DNA from: Mycobacterium simulans
GTDB lineage: Bacteria > Actinomycetota > Actinomycetes > Mycobacteriales > Mycobacteriaceae
Reading direction: 5' to 3'
Length of the DNA: 64,000 bases
NCBI RefSeq assembly: GCF_900232995.1
Contig: NZ_OCVX01000003.1
Span: forward strand, 9,186 to 73,185
Each line of letters starts with the position of its first letter. Positions within the stretch are counted from its first letter, which is position 1. Positions 18,812 to 29,286 of the stretch are shown here, one piece after another. Below the pieces are notes generated by a model. The model searched no databases, had not been told where the DNA came from, and saw only the letters and a program-made list of their open reading frames with translations. A program made the translations under genes and the position numbers.

Positions 18812-20956
18812 ATGTCGTACGTACTGGCAGATCTGGAGATGTTGGCCGCCGCCGCAGGTGATATGGCCGGTATCGGCTCGTCACTCGGCGCAGCCAACGC
18901 GGCGGCGGCCGCCTCGACCACCACGGTGTTGGCTGCCGCCAGTGATGAGGTGTCGGCGGCCATCTCGGCGCTGTTCTCCAGCCACGGCCAGGCATATCAG
19001 GCCCTCAGCGCCCGAGCCAGTGCGTTTCACGCCCAATTCGTTCATGCCTTGAGCAGCGCTGGCGGCGCGTACGCCAGCGCCGAGGCCGCGAACGTCCAGC
19101 AGACCGTGCTCGATGCGATCAATGCGCCCACCCAGACGCTGCTGGACCGCCCGCTGATCGGCAACGGCGCCGACGGGACGGCCGCCAGCCCGAACGGCGG
19201 CGACGGTGGCCTGTTGTACGGCAACGGCGGCAACGGCTATTCCCAAACGACCATCGGGGCGGCCGGGGGCACGGGCGGGTCTGCTGGGTTGATCGGTAAC
19301 GGTGGGGTCGTATGTGTATACGGGACGGGGGCCGGGTTCACCGCCACCAGCAGCACCGAGGCCGCCACCGCCGGCGGCGACGGCGGCAAGGGCGGAGCCG
19401 CCGGCGGCGCCGGACTGGTCGGCACCGGCGGCACCGGCGGCAGCGCCGGCACCGCAGGCAGCGGCGGCACCGGCGGCGACGGCGGCCAAGGCGGCAACGG
19501 CGCCCAGGGCGCCGACGGCACCGGCGACGGCGGCAACGCCGGTCAGGGCGGCGACGGTGCCGCGGGCGGCAACGGCGGCGCCGGAGGAGCCGGCATCGGC
19601 GGCGTCGGCGGAGGCCAAGGCGGCCAAGGTGGCCAAGGCGGCCAAGGCGGCGCCGGCGGCACCGGCGCCGACGCTGTGACCAATGCCACCGGCGGCAACG
19701 GCGGCAACGGCGGCAACGGCGGCAGCGGCGGCCAGGGCGGCGCCGGCTCCGACGGCGGTAACGGCGGGCAAGGTGGAATCGGCGGCACCGCAGGCATCGG
19801 CGGTGAGGGCGGCAAGGCGCCCAGCAACTCCAGCGTCAACAACACGTCCGGTGGCCAGGGTGGCAACGGAGGTCAAGGCGGGGCCGGCGGTGCCGGCGGT
19901 AACTCCGACAGCGGCAACGGTGGGCAAGGTGGGACCGGCGGCACCGCAGGCAACGGCGGCAAGGGCGGCGCTACGCCCAGCGTCGGTGACGGCAACCAGT
20001 CCGGGGGCAACGGCGGCAACGGAGGCCAAGGCGGGGCCGGCGGCGCCGGCGGCAACTCCAACAGCGGCAACGGCGGGCTAGGTGGAACCGGAGGCACCGC
20101 AGGCAACGGTGGTGGTGGCGGCGTTGGGCCCGACGACGGCCAGGGCATCATGTCTGGGGGTCAGGGCGGCGACGGAGGTCGAGGCGGGGCCGGCGGCGCC
20201 GGCGGCAACTCCGTCACGGGCACCAACGGCGACGGCGGTTCCGGCGCCGATGGCGGTACCGGCGGCAACGGCGCCGACGCCGTGTCGGTTAATGAGACTC
20301 CCTTCAATCCCACAATGATCGGCGGTGGCGGTGGCGGTGGCGGTGCCGGCGGCACGGGTGGTAACGCCGGCATTGGTGCCGGCCACGCCGGCACCGGCGG
20401 CAAAGGCGGCAGCGGGGGGACTGGCGGCAACGGGGGCGACGCGTACATCGAAGGCGACTCCTCCGTCTTCAGCGGAACCGGCGGCCAGGGGGGCGGCGGC
20501 GGCGCCGGGGACGCGGCCTCTGGAGCTACCGGCGGAGCGGCCGGCGCCGGCGGTGGGGGCGGCGGCGGCGCCTATACATTCATCGGGACGTATGTCGGTG
20601 GTGGTGGCGGCGGCGGAGGCGGCGCCGCTTCCGCCGCCAGCACTGGCGGCACCGGCGGTGCTGGCGGTACCGGAGCGGATACCACCCCGTACCCCGGCGG
20701 CACCCCCGGGACGGCCAGCAACGGCACCGGCGCTGGGGGTGGGGGCGGAGGCCTTTCCAACGGCTTCCAGCAGAGTTTCCCCGGCAACAACGGCACCGGC
20801 AGCACAGGCGGCACGGGCGGGGACGGGGGCAACCCCCTCAACAGCCTCGGCAACGACGGGGGCAACGGCGGCGCCATCGGCATAGGCGGCGCCCCGGGCC
20901 TGGCCACGGACTTGGCCGGCACTAATGCCAACGGCAGACCCGGCCAGAGCGCCTGA
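18812..20956 (+). CDS. PE_PGRS family protein
   Basis: A 714-residue PE_PGRS protein. The PE domain ([26 protein letters not shown]) covers residues 1-95. The GRPLI-type linker ([32 protein letters not shown]) follows, then 550 residues of Gly-Gly-X repeats. A good ribosome-binding site (aggagg) lies 6 bases before ATG. The frame is intact throughout. An internal 51-residue unit is repeated in tandem. Two stretches of plain poly-glycine (GGGGGGGGAGG) are unusual. Its position directly after otsB2 and before vapC means it is not simply placed as PE_PGRS52 is in H37Rv. The family is exported by ESX-5; the function is unknown. Confidence 0.92.
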   Translation: MSYVLADLEMLAAAAGDMAGIGSSLGAANAAAAASTTTVLAAASDEVSAAISALFSSHGQAYQALSARASAFHAQFVHALSSAGGAYASAEAANVQQTVLDAINAPTQTLLDRPLIGNGADGTAASPNGGDGGLLYGNGGNGYSQTTIGAAGGTGGSAGLIGNGGVVCVYGTGAGFTATSSTEAATAGGDGGKGGAAGGAGLVGTGGTGGSAGTAGSGGTGGDGGQGGNGAQGADGTGDGGNAGQGGDGAAGGNGGAGGAGIGGVGGGQGGQGGQGGQGGAGGTGADAVTNATGGNGGNGGNGGSGGQGGAGSDGGNGGQGGIGGTAGIGGEGGKAPSNSSVNNTSGGQGGNGGQGGAGGAGGNSDSGNGGQGGTGGTAGNGGKGGATPSVGDGNQSGGNGGNGGQGGAGGAGGNSNSGNGGLGGTGGTAGNGGGGGVGPDDGQGIMSGGQGGDGGRGGAGGAGGNSVTGTNGDGGSGADGGTGGNGADAVSVNETPFNPTMIGGGGGGGGAGGTGGNAGIGAGHAGTGGKGGSGGTGGNGGDAYIEGDSSVFSGTGGQGGGGGAGDAASGATGGAAGAGGGGGGGAYTFIGTYVGGGGGGGGGAASAASTGGTGGAGGTGADTTPYPGGTPGTASNGTGAGGGGGGLSNGFQQSFPGNNGTGSTGGTGGDGGNPLNSLGNDGGNGGAIGIGGAPGLATDLAGTNANGRPGQSA
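19850..20308 (+). repeat. 153-bp tandem repeat, three copies, in the PGRS region
   Basis: The anchor ggcggggccggcgg recurs at 19877, 20030 and 20183, exactly 153 bases apart. Each copy encodes 51 residues with a GGNS-x-SGNGG core and a variable 10-residue tail. A more diverged fourth copy precedes it from about 19697. It behaves like a coding minisatellite. Confidence 0.8.
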
Positions 20957-21061
20957 CACCCGCTAGCGGGAACGGCCGCGACGGCTTCTAGACGCTAGGC
21001 CTGCGGGAATTGCGCCGTCAGAACCGGGACCGCTGCCCGATACGCCGCCCGTTCGGCCCGG

Positions 21062-21457
21062 TCAGGACGGGGCGATCACGGCCATGCCGAGCGCCTGCGC
21101 GGCGTCGCGTATGCGATCGTCGTAGGTGCACAGTCGGCCAAGATTTGCGCCGAGCCGCTGGGCCGTCGCCAAGTGAATCGCATCGAGGGTGCGTAGCCCG
21201 ATGGGCGCCAGTCCACCAGCCAGATTGAGCAGCCGGTTGTCGATGCGAAGCAGATCTAGGCTGGCCAGCGCCCGGCGTCCCGCTGTCCGCGCTGATTCAC
21301 CCTTATGGAGCAGAGCGCGCATGACCTCCGTCCGCGCAAGAGCACTCGACACCCGCGGACGGCGAGCATGAAGGTAACGACGCAGCGCGTCTGACTCCGG
21401 CTCACGGACGGCAAGCTTGACGATCGCAGACGAGTCCAGGTAGATGGCCGCCATCAA
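21062..21457 (-). CDS. vapC46: VapC-type PIN-domain toxin (VapC46-like)
   Basis: A 131-residue PIN-domain ribonuclease toxin. The acidic metal-binding residues appear in YLDSSAIVKL (Asp near 8), TEVMRAL (Glu near 44), LDAIHLATA (Asp near 92) and CTYDDRIRDAA. VapC toxins cleave specific RNAs when freed from the antitoxin. It overlaps vapB by 4 bases, indicating coupled translation. Position next to htdY supports assignment to the Rv3384c-Rv3385c pair, though the neighbouring insertion sequence known in H37Rv is absent here. Confidence 0.88.
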   Translation of the reverse strand: MMAAIYLDSSAIVKLAVREPESDALRRYLHARRPRVSSALARTEVMRALLHKGESARTAGRRALASLDLLRIDNRLLNLAGGLAPIGLRTLDAIHLATAQRLGANLGRLCTYDDRIRDAAQALGMAVIAPS

Positions 21458-21729
21458 CGTTCGTGCTCACGCAGGCGCGCAAGCGTCACCGACGGCAGCT
21501 CGACGCCCGCTTCGAGTGCGACCGGTTCGGGCAGGTCGTCCCAGGCGAGCGTCGCACGCTCGATCTCACCGCTGGCCAGCATCTGCTCGTACGGACCGCC
21601 CTGCGGCATCGGCGACAGAAGGGCGACCGGCCGACCGCGGTCGGTGATCTCGATCGTCTCGCCGGCCTCGACGCGACGGAGGAGTTCGCTGGCCCGCTGC
21701 CGCAGCTCACGCACCCCCACCGTAGCCAT
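21454..21729 (-). CDS. vapB46: VapB-type antitoxin (Phd/YefM fold)
   Basis: A 91-residue antitoxin. The N-terminal MATVGVRELRQRASELLRRVEAGETIEITDRGRPVALLSP is the Phd/YefM DNA-binding domain, and the acidic C-terminus (EQMLASGEIERATLAWDDLPE) would wrap the toxin. It neutralises VapC and represses the operon. A perfect inverted repeat covers its start codon, an obvious autoregulatory site. Confidence 0.9.
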   Translation of the reverse strand: MATVGVRELRQRASELLRRVEAGETIEITDRGRPVALLSPMPQGGPYEQMLASGEIERATLAWDDLPEPVALEAGVELPSVTLARLREHER

Positions 21730-21751
21730 GTGCTAACTGTAGCACATGGCT
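21724..21751 (-). promoter_or_regulatory. Probable VapBC operator overlapping the vapB start
   Basis: A perfect inverted repeat with 12-bp arms (agccatgtgcta and tagcacatggct) and a 4-base loop spans 21724-21751. It includes the vapB ATG (21727-21729). Antitoxins of this fold bind such palindromes to repress their own operon; a hairpin in a leadered mRNA could also mask initiation. Confidence 0.75.
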
Positions 21752-21785
21752 GTTTAACGAACCGGCCCCAGCAGGACCGCTAGCG

Positions 21786-21913
21786 TATTCCACCGCGCCG
21801 TCATCGAGAATCCACCAGTGCCCTGCCCGACTTTGATCTGCTCAACAGCCTTCTGCCCCGCGAGCAGGATCTACGTCACCACATACTCCACCGCGCCGTC
21901 GTCGAGAACCACC
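21786..21913. repeat. Duplicated 3' end of htdY (21786-21810 and 21884-21908)
   Basis: Two 25-base segments match at 23 positions and are 98 bases apart. The second is the end of htdY (LDDGAVEY). The first encodes the same DDGAVEYA on the minus strand beyond the htdY stop. It looks like the footprint of an insertion or excision at the gene's end. Confidence 0.75.
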
Positions 21914-22743
21914 CGGGCGTCTGCGCCGTCGGAACCAGCGACCTCGGTGCGATACACCGCCCGACCCGGCTCCGTCCGCCAGATCAACGTGCTCAACGTC
22001 TCCCCAGGAAACACCGGTGAGACAAACCGCGCCGCAATCGAAGTGATGTTGGCGGCCACACCACCGCCCAGCTCGGCCACCAACGCCCGACCCGACACAC
22101 CATAGGTGCACAGTCCGTGCAGGATCGGCTTGGGAAACCCGGCCAGCTCCCGGGCAAACCACGGATCACTATGCAGCGGGTTACGGTCCCCCGAGAGCCG
22201 GTAGATCAACGTCTGATCCTCACGGGTGGGCAGATCGATACGGGCGTCGGGCTCGCGGTCGGGAAATTCCGGCACGGCCGTCCGCTCACCGCGCGCTCCC
22301 CCGAACCCGCCCTCGCCCCGGAGAACCAGCGTGGTGAGCGTCTCGGCGACCAGCGTGTCGGTTTCCGGGTCGGTGCCGCGGCCGCGCAATACGACGATGG
22401 CGTTCTTGCCCTCGCCCTTGTCTTGGAGGTCGACAACCTCAGAGACAACCGACAGCTTCCCGGCCGCCGGCAGCGGCGCATGCAGCCGAATGGCCTGCGA
22501 GCCGTGCAGGAGCATGGCCCAGTTGAACGTTCCGATTTTGCCCGCAGCGCCGAACGCCGGGCAGCAGATCACCGCGTAGGTCGGTAGCACCTGTTGAGCG
22601 ATGCCGTGGCTGTTCTCGGTGGTGAAGGACAGATCCTCGGTGCCGGCTCCCACGCCGAGCGCATAAAGCAGCGTGTCCCGATCAGTCCACTCGAACAGCA
22701 TCGGCTCGGTTACCGCGCCAATGGCATTCGGGTCAATCGCCAT
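21871..22743 (-). CDS. htdY: (3R)-hydroxyacyl-ACP/CoA dehydratase HtdY
   Basis: A 290-residue double-hotdog dehydratase matching Rv3389c in length and sequence. It starts MAIDPNAIGAVTEPMLFEWTDRDTLLYALGVG. The ATG at 22743 is supported by a gaggag ribosome site and the H37Rv start; the frame is open further upstream without meaning. The catalytic hydratase motif is SGDRNPLHSDPWFA (about 187-200), Asp and His as in MFE-2 type hydratases. It likely serves fatty-acid elongation or beta-oxidation. It is divergent from lpqD. Confidence 0.95.
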   Translation of the reverse strand: MAIDPNAIGAVTEPMLFEWTDRDTLLYALGVGAGTEDLSFTTENSHGIAQQVLPTYAVICCPAFGAAGKIGTFNWAMLLHGSQAIRLHAPLPAAGKLSVVSEVVDLQDKGEGKNAIVVLRGRGTDPETDTLVAETLTTLVLRGEGGFGGARGERTAVPEFPDREPDARIDLPTREDQTLIYRLSGDRNPLHSDPWFARELAGFPKPILHGLCTYGVSGRALVAELGGGVAANITSIAARFVSPVFPGETLSTLIWRTEPGRAVYRTEVAGSDGADARVVLDDGAVEYVVT

Positions 22744-22837
22744 GCGAGTCTCCTCTCGATCCCAGATTCCAGCCTTTTCTGCACCTAACCTTCGCAAACC
22801 CTTCCCTCCGACGCTGTCGGCAGGGCAGGCTATCGCC

Positions 22838-23551
22838 ATGGCGAAGCGCAGCATGATCTGGAAGGCCCACAAAGTCCTCGCCGTGCTCGCCACGGCAGTG
22901 TTCGTCGGCGCCTGCGGCGGGGGCGCCCCCCAAGCACGAACCATCCCCTTGACCTTCGTTCGCAATGCACAGTCCCAGGCCAATGCCGACGGGATCATCG
23001 ACACCCCCGTACCCGGTCCCGGCCTCCGCGCCGACGGCAAAGGCCAGGCCCAACAGCTCGCCCACCAAGTCTCGCGCAACCAGTTCGACAGCATCTACGC
23101 CTCTTCCATGGCGGCCGACCAGCAGACCGCCGCGCCGCTGGCCAGCGAAATCGGCCGACAAGTCGAGATCATTCCCGGCCTGCAATCCCTCAATGCAGGC
23201 TGGTACAACGGCAAACCAGACTCGATGGCCAACTCGACCTACATGCTGGCGCCGGTGCAATGGATTCGCGGCGACGTGGACAACGGCATCCCGGGCTCGG
23301 TCAGCGGCAACGAGTTCAACTCACAATTCACCGCAGCGGTCCGGAAGATCTACGACAGCGGCCACAACAAACCGGTCGTGTTCTCCCAGGGCGCGGCGAT
23401 CATGGTGTGGACGCTGATGAACGTCAAAAACCCCAAGGAAAGCCTGCTGACCAGCCATCCGCTACCGAACATCGGCCGCGTGGTGATCAGCGGCAACCCG
23501 CTAACCGGCTGGACGCTGGTGGAATGGGACGGCATTCGCAGCTTTACCTGA
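22838..23551 (+). CDS. lpqD: Lipoprotein LpqD, histidine-phosphatase fold
   Basis: A 237-residue putative lipoprotein. A signal peptide (about 1-24) ends in the lipobox VGAC. The mature part resembles phosphoglycerate mutase/acid phosphatase proteins: LTFVRNAQSQANADG stands where active members have an RHG motif, so the phospho-accepting His is replaced by Asn. Later family features remain (SSMAADQQTA, and VFSQGAAIMVWTL in place of the second His region). The ATG at 22838 gives a proper signal peptide; longer starts lie inside htdY. It is probably not a working phosphatase. Confidence 0.88.
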   Translation: MAKRSMIWKAHKVLAVLATAVFVGACGGGAPQARTIPLTFVRNAQSQANADGIIDTPVPGPGLRADGKGQAQQLAHQVSRNQFDSIYASSMAADQQTAAPLASEIGRQVEIIPGLQSLNAGWYNGKPDSMANSTYMLAPVQWIRGDVDNGIPGSVSGNEFNSQFTAAVRKIYDSGHNKPVVFSQGAAIMVWTLMNVKNPKESLLTSHPLPNIGRVVISGNPLTGWTLVEWDGIRSFT

Positions 23552-23606
23552 TGCCGGCTGGCCAGCCCGGTTGACGCGCGCTGCCGCAACCCGCCACCAT
23601 GGCTGA

Positions 23607-25541
23607 ATGCGGTATGTCGTTACCGGCGGTACCGGGTTTATTGGGCGCCGCGTCCTATCCCGCCTGCTAGAGAACCGACCCGATGCACGTGTGTGGGTGC
23701 TGGTTCGCCGCGAGTCGCTGGGCCGCTTCGAGCGCCTCGCCAGCCAATGGGATGAACGAGTAACGCCGCTAGTCGCTGACCTGACCGAGCTGGAATCGAC
23801 CGAGGAGGCGATCGCCGAACTGGGCGAGGTCGACCATCTGGTGCACTGCGCGGCGGTCACCGTCGACGGCACCTACGCCGCGGTCGCACTGGCACAACGG
23901 CTGAACGCCACCTTGCACCACGTGTCGTCGATCGCGGTTGCCGGCGACTTCGCCGGCGAGTACACCGAGGCCGACTTCGACGTCGGCCAGAAACTGCCGA
24001 CCCCGTATCACCAGACGACGTTCGAAGCCGAATCCCTGGTCCGCTCCACCCCGGGCCTGCGGTACCGCATCTACCGCCCCGGGGTGGTGGTCGGTGATTC
24101 GCGCACCGGTGAGATGGACAACATCGACGGGCCGTATTACTTCTTCGGCGTGTTGGCGAAGCTGGCGGTATTGCCATCGTTCACTCCGCTGCTGCTGCCC
24201 GACGTCGGACGCACCAACATCGTCCCGGTGGACTACGTGGCCGATGCGCTGGTGGCGCTCATGCACGCCGAGGTCCCCGATGGGCAGACGTTCCACCTGA
24301 CCGCGCCGAAAACCATTGGGCTGCGCGGCATTTACCCCGCGATCGCCAACGCGGCCGGGCTGCCCCCGGTACGAGGCTCGCTGCCCCGCTCGGTGGCCAC
24401 ACCGGTGTTGAAGGCGAGTGGCCGCGCCAAGGTGCTACGCAACATGGCCGCCGCCCAGCTGGGAATTCCCGCTGAGATTTTCGACGCCGTCGAATGCGCG
24501 ACCACCTTTGTCTCTGACGAAACACGACAAGCGTTGCGCAGCAGCGGGATTGAAGTATCTGAGTTCAAGGAATATGCACCCGAGCTGTGGCGGTACTGGG
24601 CCGAGCACCTCGACCCCGATCGCGCCCGTCGCACCGATCCCTTGAACGGCCGGCACGTCATCATCACCGGCGCATCCAGCGGTATCGGCCGGGCTGCGGC
24701 GATCGCGGTCGCCGAGCGCGGCGCAACGGTGTTCGCACTGGCCCGCAGCGCCGACGCACTCGACAAGCTGGTCGCCGAGATCCGCGCCAACGGCGGCCAG
24801 GCCCACGCCTTTACCTGTGACGTCACCGATTCCACGTCGGTGGAGCACACCATCAAAGACATCTTGGGCCGCTTCGATCACGTCGACTATTTGGTGAACA
24901 ATGCCGGCCGCTCGATCCGGCGCTCTGTGGTCAATTCCACCGACCGCCTTCATGACTACGAACGGGTGATGGCCGTCAATTACTTCGGCGCGGTACGGAT
25001 GGTGTTGGCACTGTTGCCGCACTGGCGCGAGCGCCGGTTCGGCCACGTCGTCAACGTTTCCAGCGCCGGCGTGCAAGCCCGAAATCCCAAGTACAGCTCG
25101 TATCTACCTAGCAAGGCTGCGTTGGACGCGTTCGCCGACGTGGTCGCCTCCGAGACGCTGTCCGACCACATCACATTCACCAACATCCACATGCCGCTGG
25201 TCAGGACGCCGATGATCGTGCCGTCACACCGGCTCAACCCGGTGCCGGCTATCAGCGCCGAGCACGCCGCGGCCATGGTGGTGCGCGGCCTCGTCGAGAA
25301 ACCCGCGCGTATCGACACCCCGCTGGGCACGCTCGCCGAGGTCGGCAACAACTTCGCGCCCAAGTTGTCGCGACGCATTCTGCATCAGCTCTATCTGGGC
25401 TACCCTGATTCGGCTGCGGCGCAGGGTATTTCGCCTCCGGAGGTGAATCGCGATCCGCGCCGGCGCCGGCGGCCTGCTCGTGTGGGAGTCCCGCGACCGG
25501 TCAGACGCTTAGGGAGGCTGGTGCCGGGCCTGCATTGGTAG
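23607..25541 (+). CDS. acrA1: Two-domain fatty acyl-CoA reductase AcrA1
   Basis: A 644-residue fusion of two reductase domains. The first is an extended SDR with TGGTGFIGRRVLSRLL at the N-terminus (residues 7-22). The second is a classical SDR starting ITGASSGIGRAAAIAVAERG near 350, with NNAG and YLPSK (YxxxK). The domain order matches Rv3391 (AcrA1), proposed to reduce fatty acyl-CoA to aldehyde or alcohol. It follows lpqD by 55 bases and converges on cmaA1. The last 40 residues are arginine-rich and poorly conserved. Confidence 0.93.
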   Translation: MRYVVTGGTGFIGRRVLSRLLENRPDARVWVLVRRESLGRFERLASQWDERVTPLVADLTELESTEEAIAELGEVDHLVHCAAVTVDGTYAAVALAQRLNATLHHVSSIAVAGDFAGEYTEADFDVGQKLPTPYHQTTFEAESLVRSTPGLRYRIYRPGVVVGDSRTGEMDNIDGPYYFFGVLAKLAVLPSFTPLLLPDVGRTNIVPVDYVADALVALMHAEVPDGQTFHLTAPKTIGLRGIYPAIANAAGLPPVRGSLPRSVATPVLKASGRAKVLRNMAAAQLGIPAEIFDAVECATTFVSDETRQALRSSGIEVSEFKEYAPELWRYWAEHLDPDRARRTDPLNGRHVIITGASSGIGRAAAIAVAERGATVFALARSADALDKLVAEIRANGGQAHAFTCDVTDSTSVEHTIKDILGRFDHVDYLVNNAGRSIRRSVVNSTDRLHDYERVMAVNYFGAVRMVLALLPHWRERRFGHVVNVSSAGVQARNPKYSSYLPSKAALDAFADVVASETLSDHITFTNIHMPLVRTPMIVPSHRLNPVPAISAEHAAAMVVRGLVEKPARIDTPLGTLAEVGNNFAPKLSRRILHQLYLGYPDSAAAQGISPPEVNRDPRRRRRPARVGVPRPVRRLGRLVPGLHW

Positions 25542-26405
25542 TCACTTTTCGCACGTAAACTGGTTGACGTCGATGTACCCGATGCGGAACATCTCGGCGC
25601 AGCCGGTCAGGTATTTCATGTAGCGCTCGTACATTTCCTCGGATTGCAGCGCGATGGCCTGATCCTTGTGGGCTTCCAGTGCCGCGGACCAGATGTCGAG
25701 GGTTTTCGCGTAGTGGGGCTGCAACGACTGCACGCGGGTCACGGTGAAGCCGTTTGCGCTGGCGCGCTCGGCGACCATAGGTATCGACGGCAGCCGCCCA
25801 CCCGGAAAGATCTCGGTCACAATGAATTTAAGGAATCTGGCGAAGGTAAACGACATGGGCAAGCCGCGTTCGTGGATCTCTTTCGGGTGCAGCCCGGTGA
25901 TGGTGTGCAGCAGCATGATCCCGTCTTCGGGCAGCAACCGGTGCGCCAGGGTGAAGAATGCGTCGTAGCGCTCATGCCCGAAATGCTCGAAGGCGCCGAT
26001 GCTGACGATCCGGTCGACGGGCTCGTCGAACTGCTCCCAGCCTTGCAGCAGAACCCGCTTGGAGCGTGGGCTGTCCGATTTGGCAATCAGTTGCTCGACG
26101 TGACGGGCCTGGTTCTTGCTCAATGTCAGGCCGATGACGTTGACGTCGTGTTTTTCCGCCGCGCGCATCATGGTGGCGCCCCAGCCGCAGCCGACGTCGA
26201 GCAGTGTCATGCCCGGTTGTAGGCCGAGTTTGCCCAGCGCGAGGTCGATCTTGGCGATCTGCGCCTCCTCCAGCGTCATGTCCTCACGCTCGAAGTAGGC
26301 GCAGCTATAGGTCTGGGTGGGATCGAGAAACAATCGGAAGAAGTCGTCGGAGAGGTCGTAGTGCGCCTGTACGTCCTCGAAATGCGGTGTTAAGTCGTCG
26401 GGCAT
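25542..26405 (-). CDS. cmaA1: Cyclopropane mycolic acid synthase CmaA1
   Basis: A 287-residue SAM-dependent cyclopropane synthase, nearly collinear with Rv3392c. The SAM motif is [15 protein letters not shown] (about 65-79). The conserved [13 protein letters not shown] and [40 protein letters not shown] segments of the family are present. It adds a cis-cyclopropane to the distal double bond of alpha-mycolates. The ATG at 26405 gives exactly the H37Rv length. It is divergent from iunH, with the starts about 33 bases apart, so their promoters overlap. Confidence 0.96.
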   Translation of the reverse strand: MPDDLTPHFEDVQAHYDLSDDFFRLFLDPTQTYSCAYFEREDMTLEEAQIAKIDLALGKLGLQPGMTLLDVGCGWGATMMRAAEKHDVNVIGLTLSKNQARHVEQLIAKSDSPRSKRVLLQGWEQFDEPVDRIVSIGAFEHFGHERYDAFFTLAHRLLPEDGIMLLHTITGLHPKEIHERGLPMSFTFARFLKFIVTEIFPGGRLPSIPMVAERASANGFTVTRVQSLQPHYAKTLDIWSAALEAHKDQAIALQSEEMYERYMKYLTGCAEMFRIGYIDVNQFTCEK

Positions 26406-26438
26406 TGGGACAGCGTAGTCGCGCGTATCGTGGCGGCG

Positions 26439-27374
26439 GTGAGCGCGGTTTTCGCCGACGTCGATACCGGCATCGATGACGCGGTCGCGTTGGTATATCT
26501 GCTGGCCAGTGACGACGCCGAGCTGGTCGGCATCGCCTCGACCGGTGGAAACATTTCGGTCGACCAGGTGTGCGCGAACAACCTCGGTTTGCTCGAATTG
26601 TGCCGGGCCGCCGACATACCCGTATCCAAAGGTGCCCGCGAGCCACTGAGCGGGCGATGGCCCGAACACTCAAACATGCACGGCCCCAAGGGTTTAGGCC
26701 ATGCCGAGCTGCCACCCACCGATCGCGTCCTCACCGGCTACGACGCCACCGCGGCTTGGGTCCGTGCCGCACACACCTTTCCCGGTGAGTTGATCGGCCT
26801 GGTCACCGGCCCACTGACCAACCTCGCGCTGGCGCTGCGCGCCGAACCCGCGCTTCCGACACTGCTGCGCAGGCTGGTGATCATGGGCGGCGTGTTCGAC
26901 GGCGGCGTCATGGCCGAATGGAACATCCGCGTGGACCCCGAAGCGGCCGGCGAGGTGTTCGCGGCATGGACTGGGCAACGACAACTTCCGATCGTGTGCG
27001 GTTTGAACCTCACCCGGCAGGTCGTGATGACACCGGACATTCTCGCCCGGCTGGCGTCCGTCTCGGGCCCGTCGCCGATGATGCGGGTGATCGAGGACGC
27101 GCTGCGGTTCTACTTCGAGTCACACCAGGCTCGTGGACATGGGTATCTGGCTTACCTACACGACCCGTTGGCCGCCGCGGTGGCGCTGGACCCGGAACTC
27201 ATAACGACCCGAGCGGCGACGGTGCATATCGAGCCGACGGGTGCGACGGTCGCCGATTGGTCGGGGGGCCGAGAACCCAACGCGCAGATCGGCATTGCCC
27301 CGCCTACCTGGGATCCGACGGTGTTCTTCGACCGGTTCATCGATCGGGTCGGCCCCTTCGCGCGCCGAAAATGA
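26439..27374 (+). CDS. iunH: Inosine-uridine nucleoside hydrolase IunH
   Basis: A 311-residue nucleoside N-ribohydrolase. The Ca2+-binding signature [12 protein letters not shown] lies at residues 7-18. Later motifs include [10 protein letters not shown] and [22 protein letters not shown], also conserved in the family, with the C-terminal H-D region [12 protein letters not shown]. It salvages free bases from nucleosides. GTG at 26439 aligns with the H37Rv start; a GTG at 26430 is equally open. Confidence 0.92.
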   Translation: MSAVFADVDTGIDDAVALVYLLASDDAELVGIASTGGNISVDQVCANNLGLLELCRAADIPVSKGAREPLSGRWPEHSNMHGPKGLGHAELPPTDRVLTGYDATAAWVRAAHTFPGELIGLVTGPLTNLALALRAEPALPTLLRRLVIMGGVFDGGVMAEWNIRVDPEAAGEVFAAWTGQRQLPIVCGLNLTRQVVMTPDILARLASVSGPSPMMRVIEDALRFYFESHQARGHGYLAYLHDPLAAAVALDPELITTRAATVHIEPTGATVADWSGGREPNAQIGIAPPTWDPTVFFDRFIDRVGPFARRK

Positions 27375-27639
27375 GCGCCATCCACCCGTTACGTCCAAAG
27401 GCTTCGGCTGTTAGCTGGCGTGCCGAGGAATCCGGCGAACACTTCGACAGATCGCGGCGGCCGAAGGCGTATTGAATCGGCTAAAGAGTGAAGCACCATG
27501 TGCGCATCGCACGCAGGCAACCCGGTACTGACTGTCGGTTCCGGTCGGATCCAATCGCAGAAGCAAAACGATTAGGTCGCGATTCGATAACGAATGCCGG
27601 AGGCAGGTTTAGTTCGGAGAGCGCAGACGATTCGCGGAC

Positions 27640-28326
27640 ATGACGAGCGCAATCGGAGACGGGCTCGCGGCGCTCACGTTCCAGCTCGCCGAGATGTGCG
27701 CTATGGCCAGTCAGGCAATGGACTATGCCACGCAGGCTTTGCTGCAGGCCGACCTTGAGGCGGCCGAAGCCGTCACCGCTCTACACGAGCACACCGCGGC
27801 GATGGGATCGAGCGCCGACGAAACCACGTTTTTGTTGCTCGCGTTGCACTCGCCGTCGGCCGCAAATCTGCGCCAGATCGTCAACGCCATCCGGATCGCC
27901 GGGGATGCGGAAAGGATGGGCGAACTTGCGGTGCAAGTCGCTGAAATCGCCCGCCGCCACCATCCCCAGCATGCGGTGCCTACCGAAGTTAGCGGACGCG
28001 TGGCCGAACTGAGCGCATTGGCAATTGGACTGGCCCGCGCTGTTCAAGAAGTGCTGGTGTCGCGAGAACCGCGACTAGTAGCGAGTCTTTGCAGCGACGG
28101 CAGCGCAGCCGACGATCTACACCGACAGCTGCTGGCCAAACTGATCGATTCGGGATGGACACACGGCGTCGCTGCCGGCGTTGACGTGGCCCGAATATGC
28201 CGGCTCTATGAAGGTTTCGTTGATCACGCTCTCCACATCGCGCAGCGCTTCGCCTTCCAAACCAACGGCCATCGGCCTCGCCTGGCCCAACACCTGAGCA
28301 CAACACGAGCCGCAACTACGAAGTAA
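27640..28326 (+). CDS. PhoU-domain protein
   Basis: A 228-residue all-helical protein with two PhoU repeats. The first covers about 10-100 (LAEMCAMASQAMDYATQALLQADLEAAEAV); the second covers 115-205 and ends in the usual RICRLYEGFVDHALHIAQRFAF. PhoU proteins report phosphate status from the Pst transporter to the PhoR-type kinase. H37Rv has PhoY1 and PhoY2 elsewhere but, as I recall, none here. The stop is 9 bases before the antigen-85-like gene, so the two are probably one unit. Together they look inserted between iunH and imuB. Confidence 0.88.
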   Translation: MTSAIGDGLAALTFQLAEMCAMASQAMDYATQALLQADLEAAEAVTALHEHTAAMGSSADETTFLLLALHSPSAANLRQIVNAIRIAGDAERMGELAVQVAEIARRHHPQHAVPTEVSGRVAELSALAIGLARAVQEVLVSREPRLVASLCSDGSAADDLHRQLLAKLIDSGWTHGVAAGVDVARICRLYEGFVDHALHIAQRFAFQTNGHRPRLAQHLSTTRAATTK

Positions 28327-29274
<948 letters not shown>

Positions 29275-29286
29275 GGTTACGCCCGG

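Noticed and set aside
21817..21883. Possible transposase remnant between the htdY end copies (reads DFDLLNSLLPREQDL on +)
   Set aside because: Too short, with no terminal repeats, and not assignable to an IS family.
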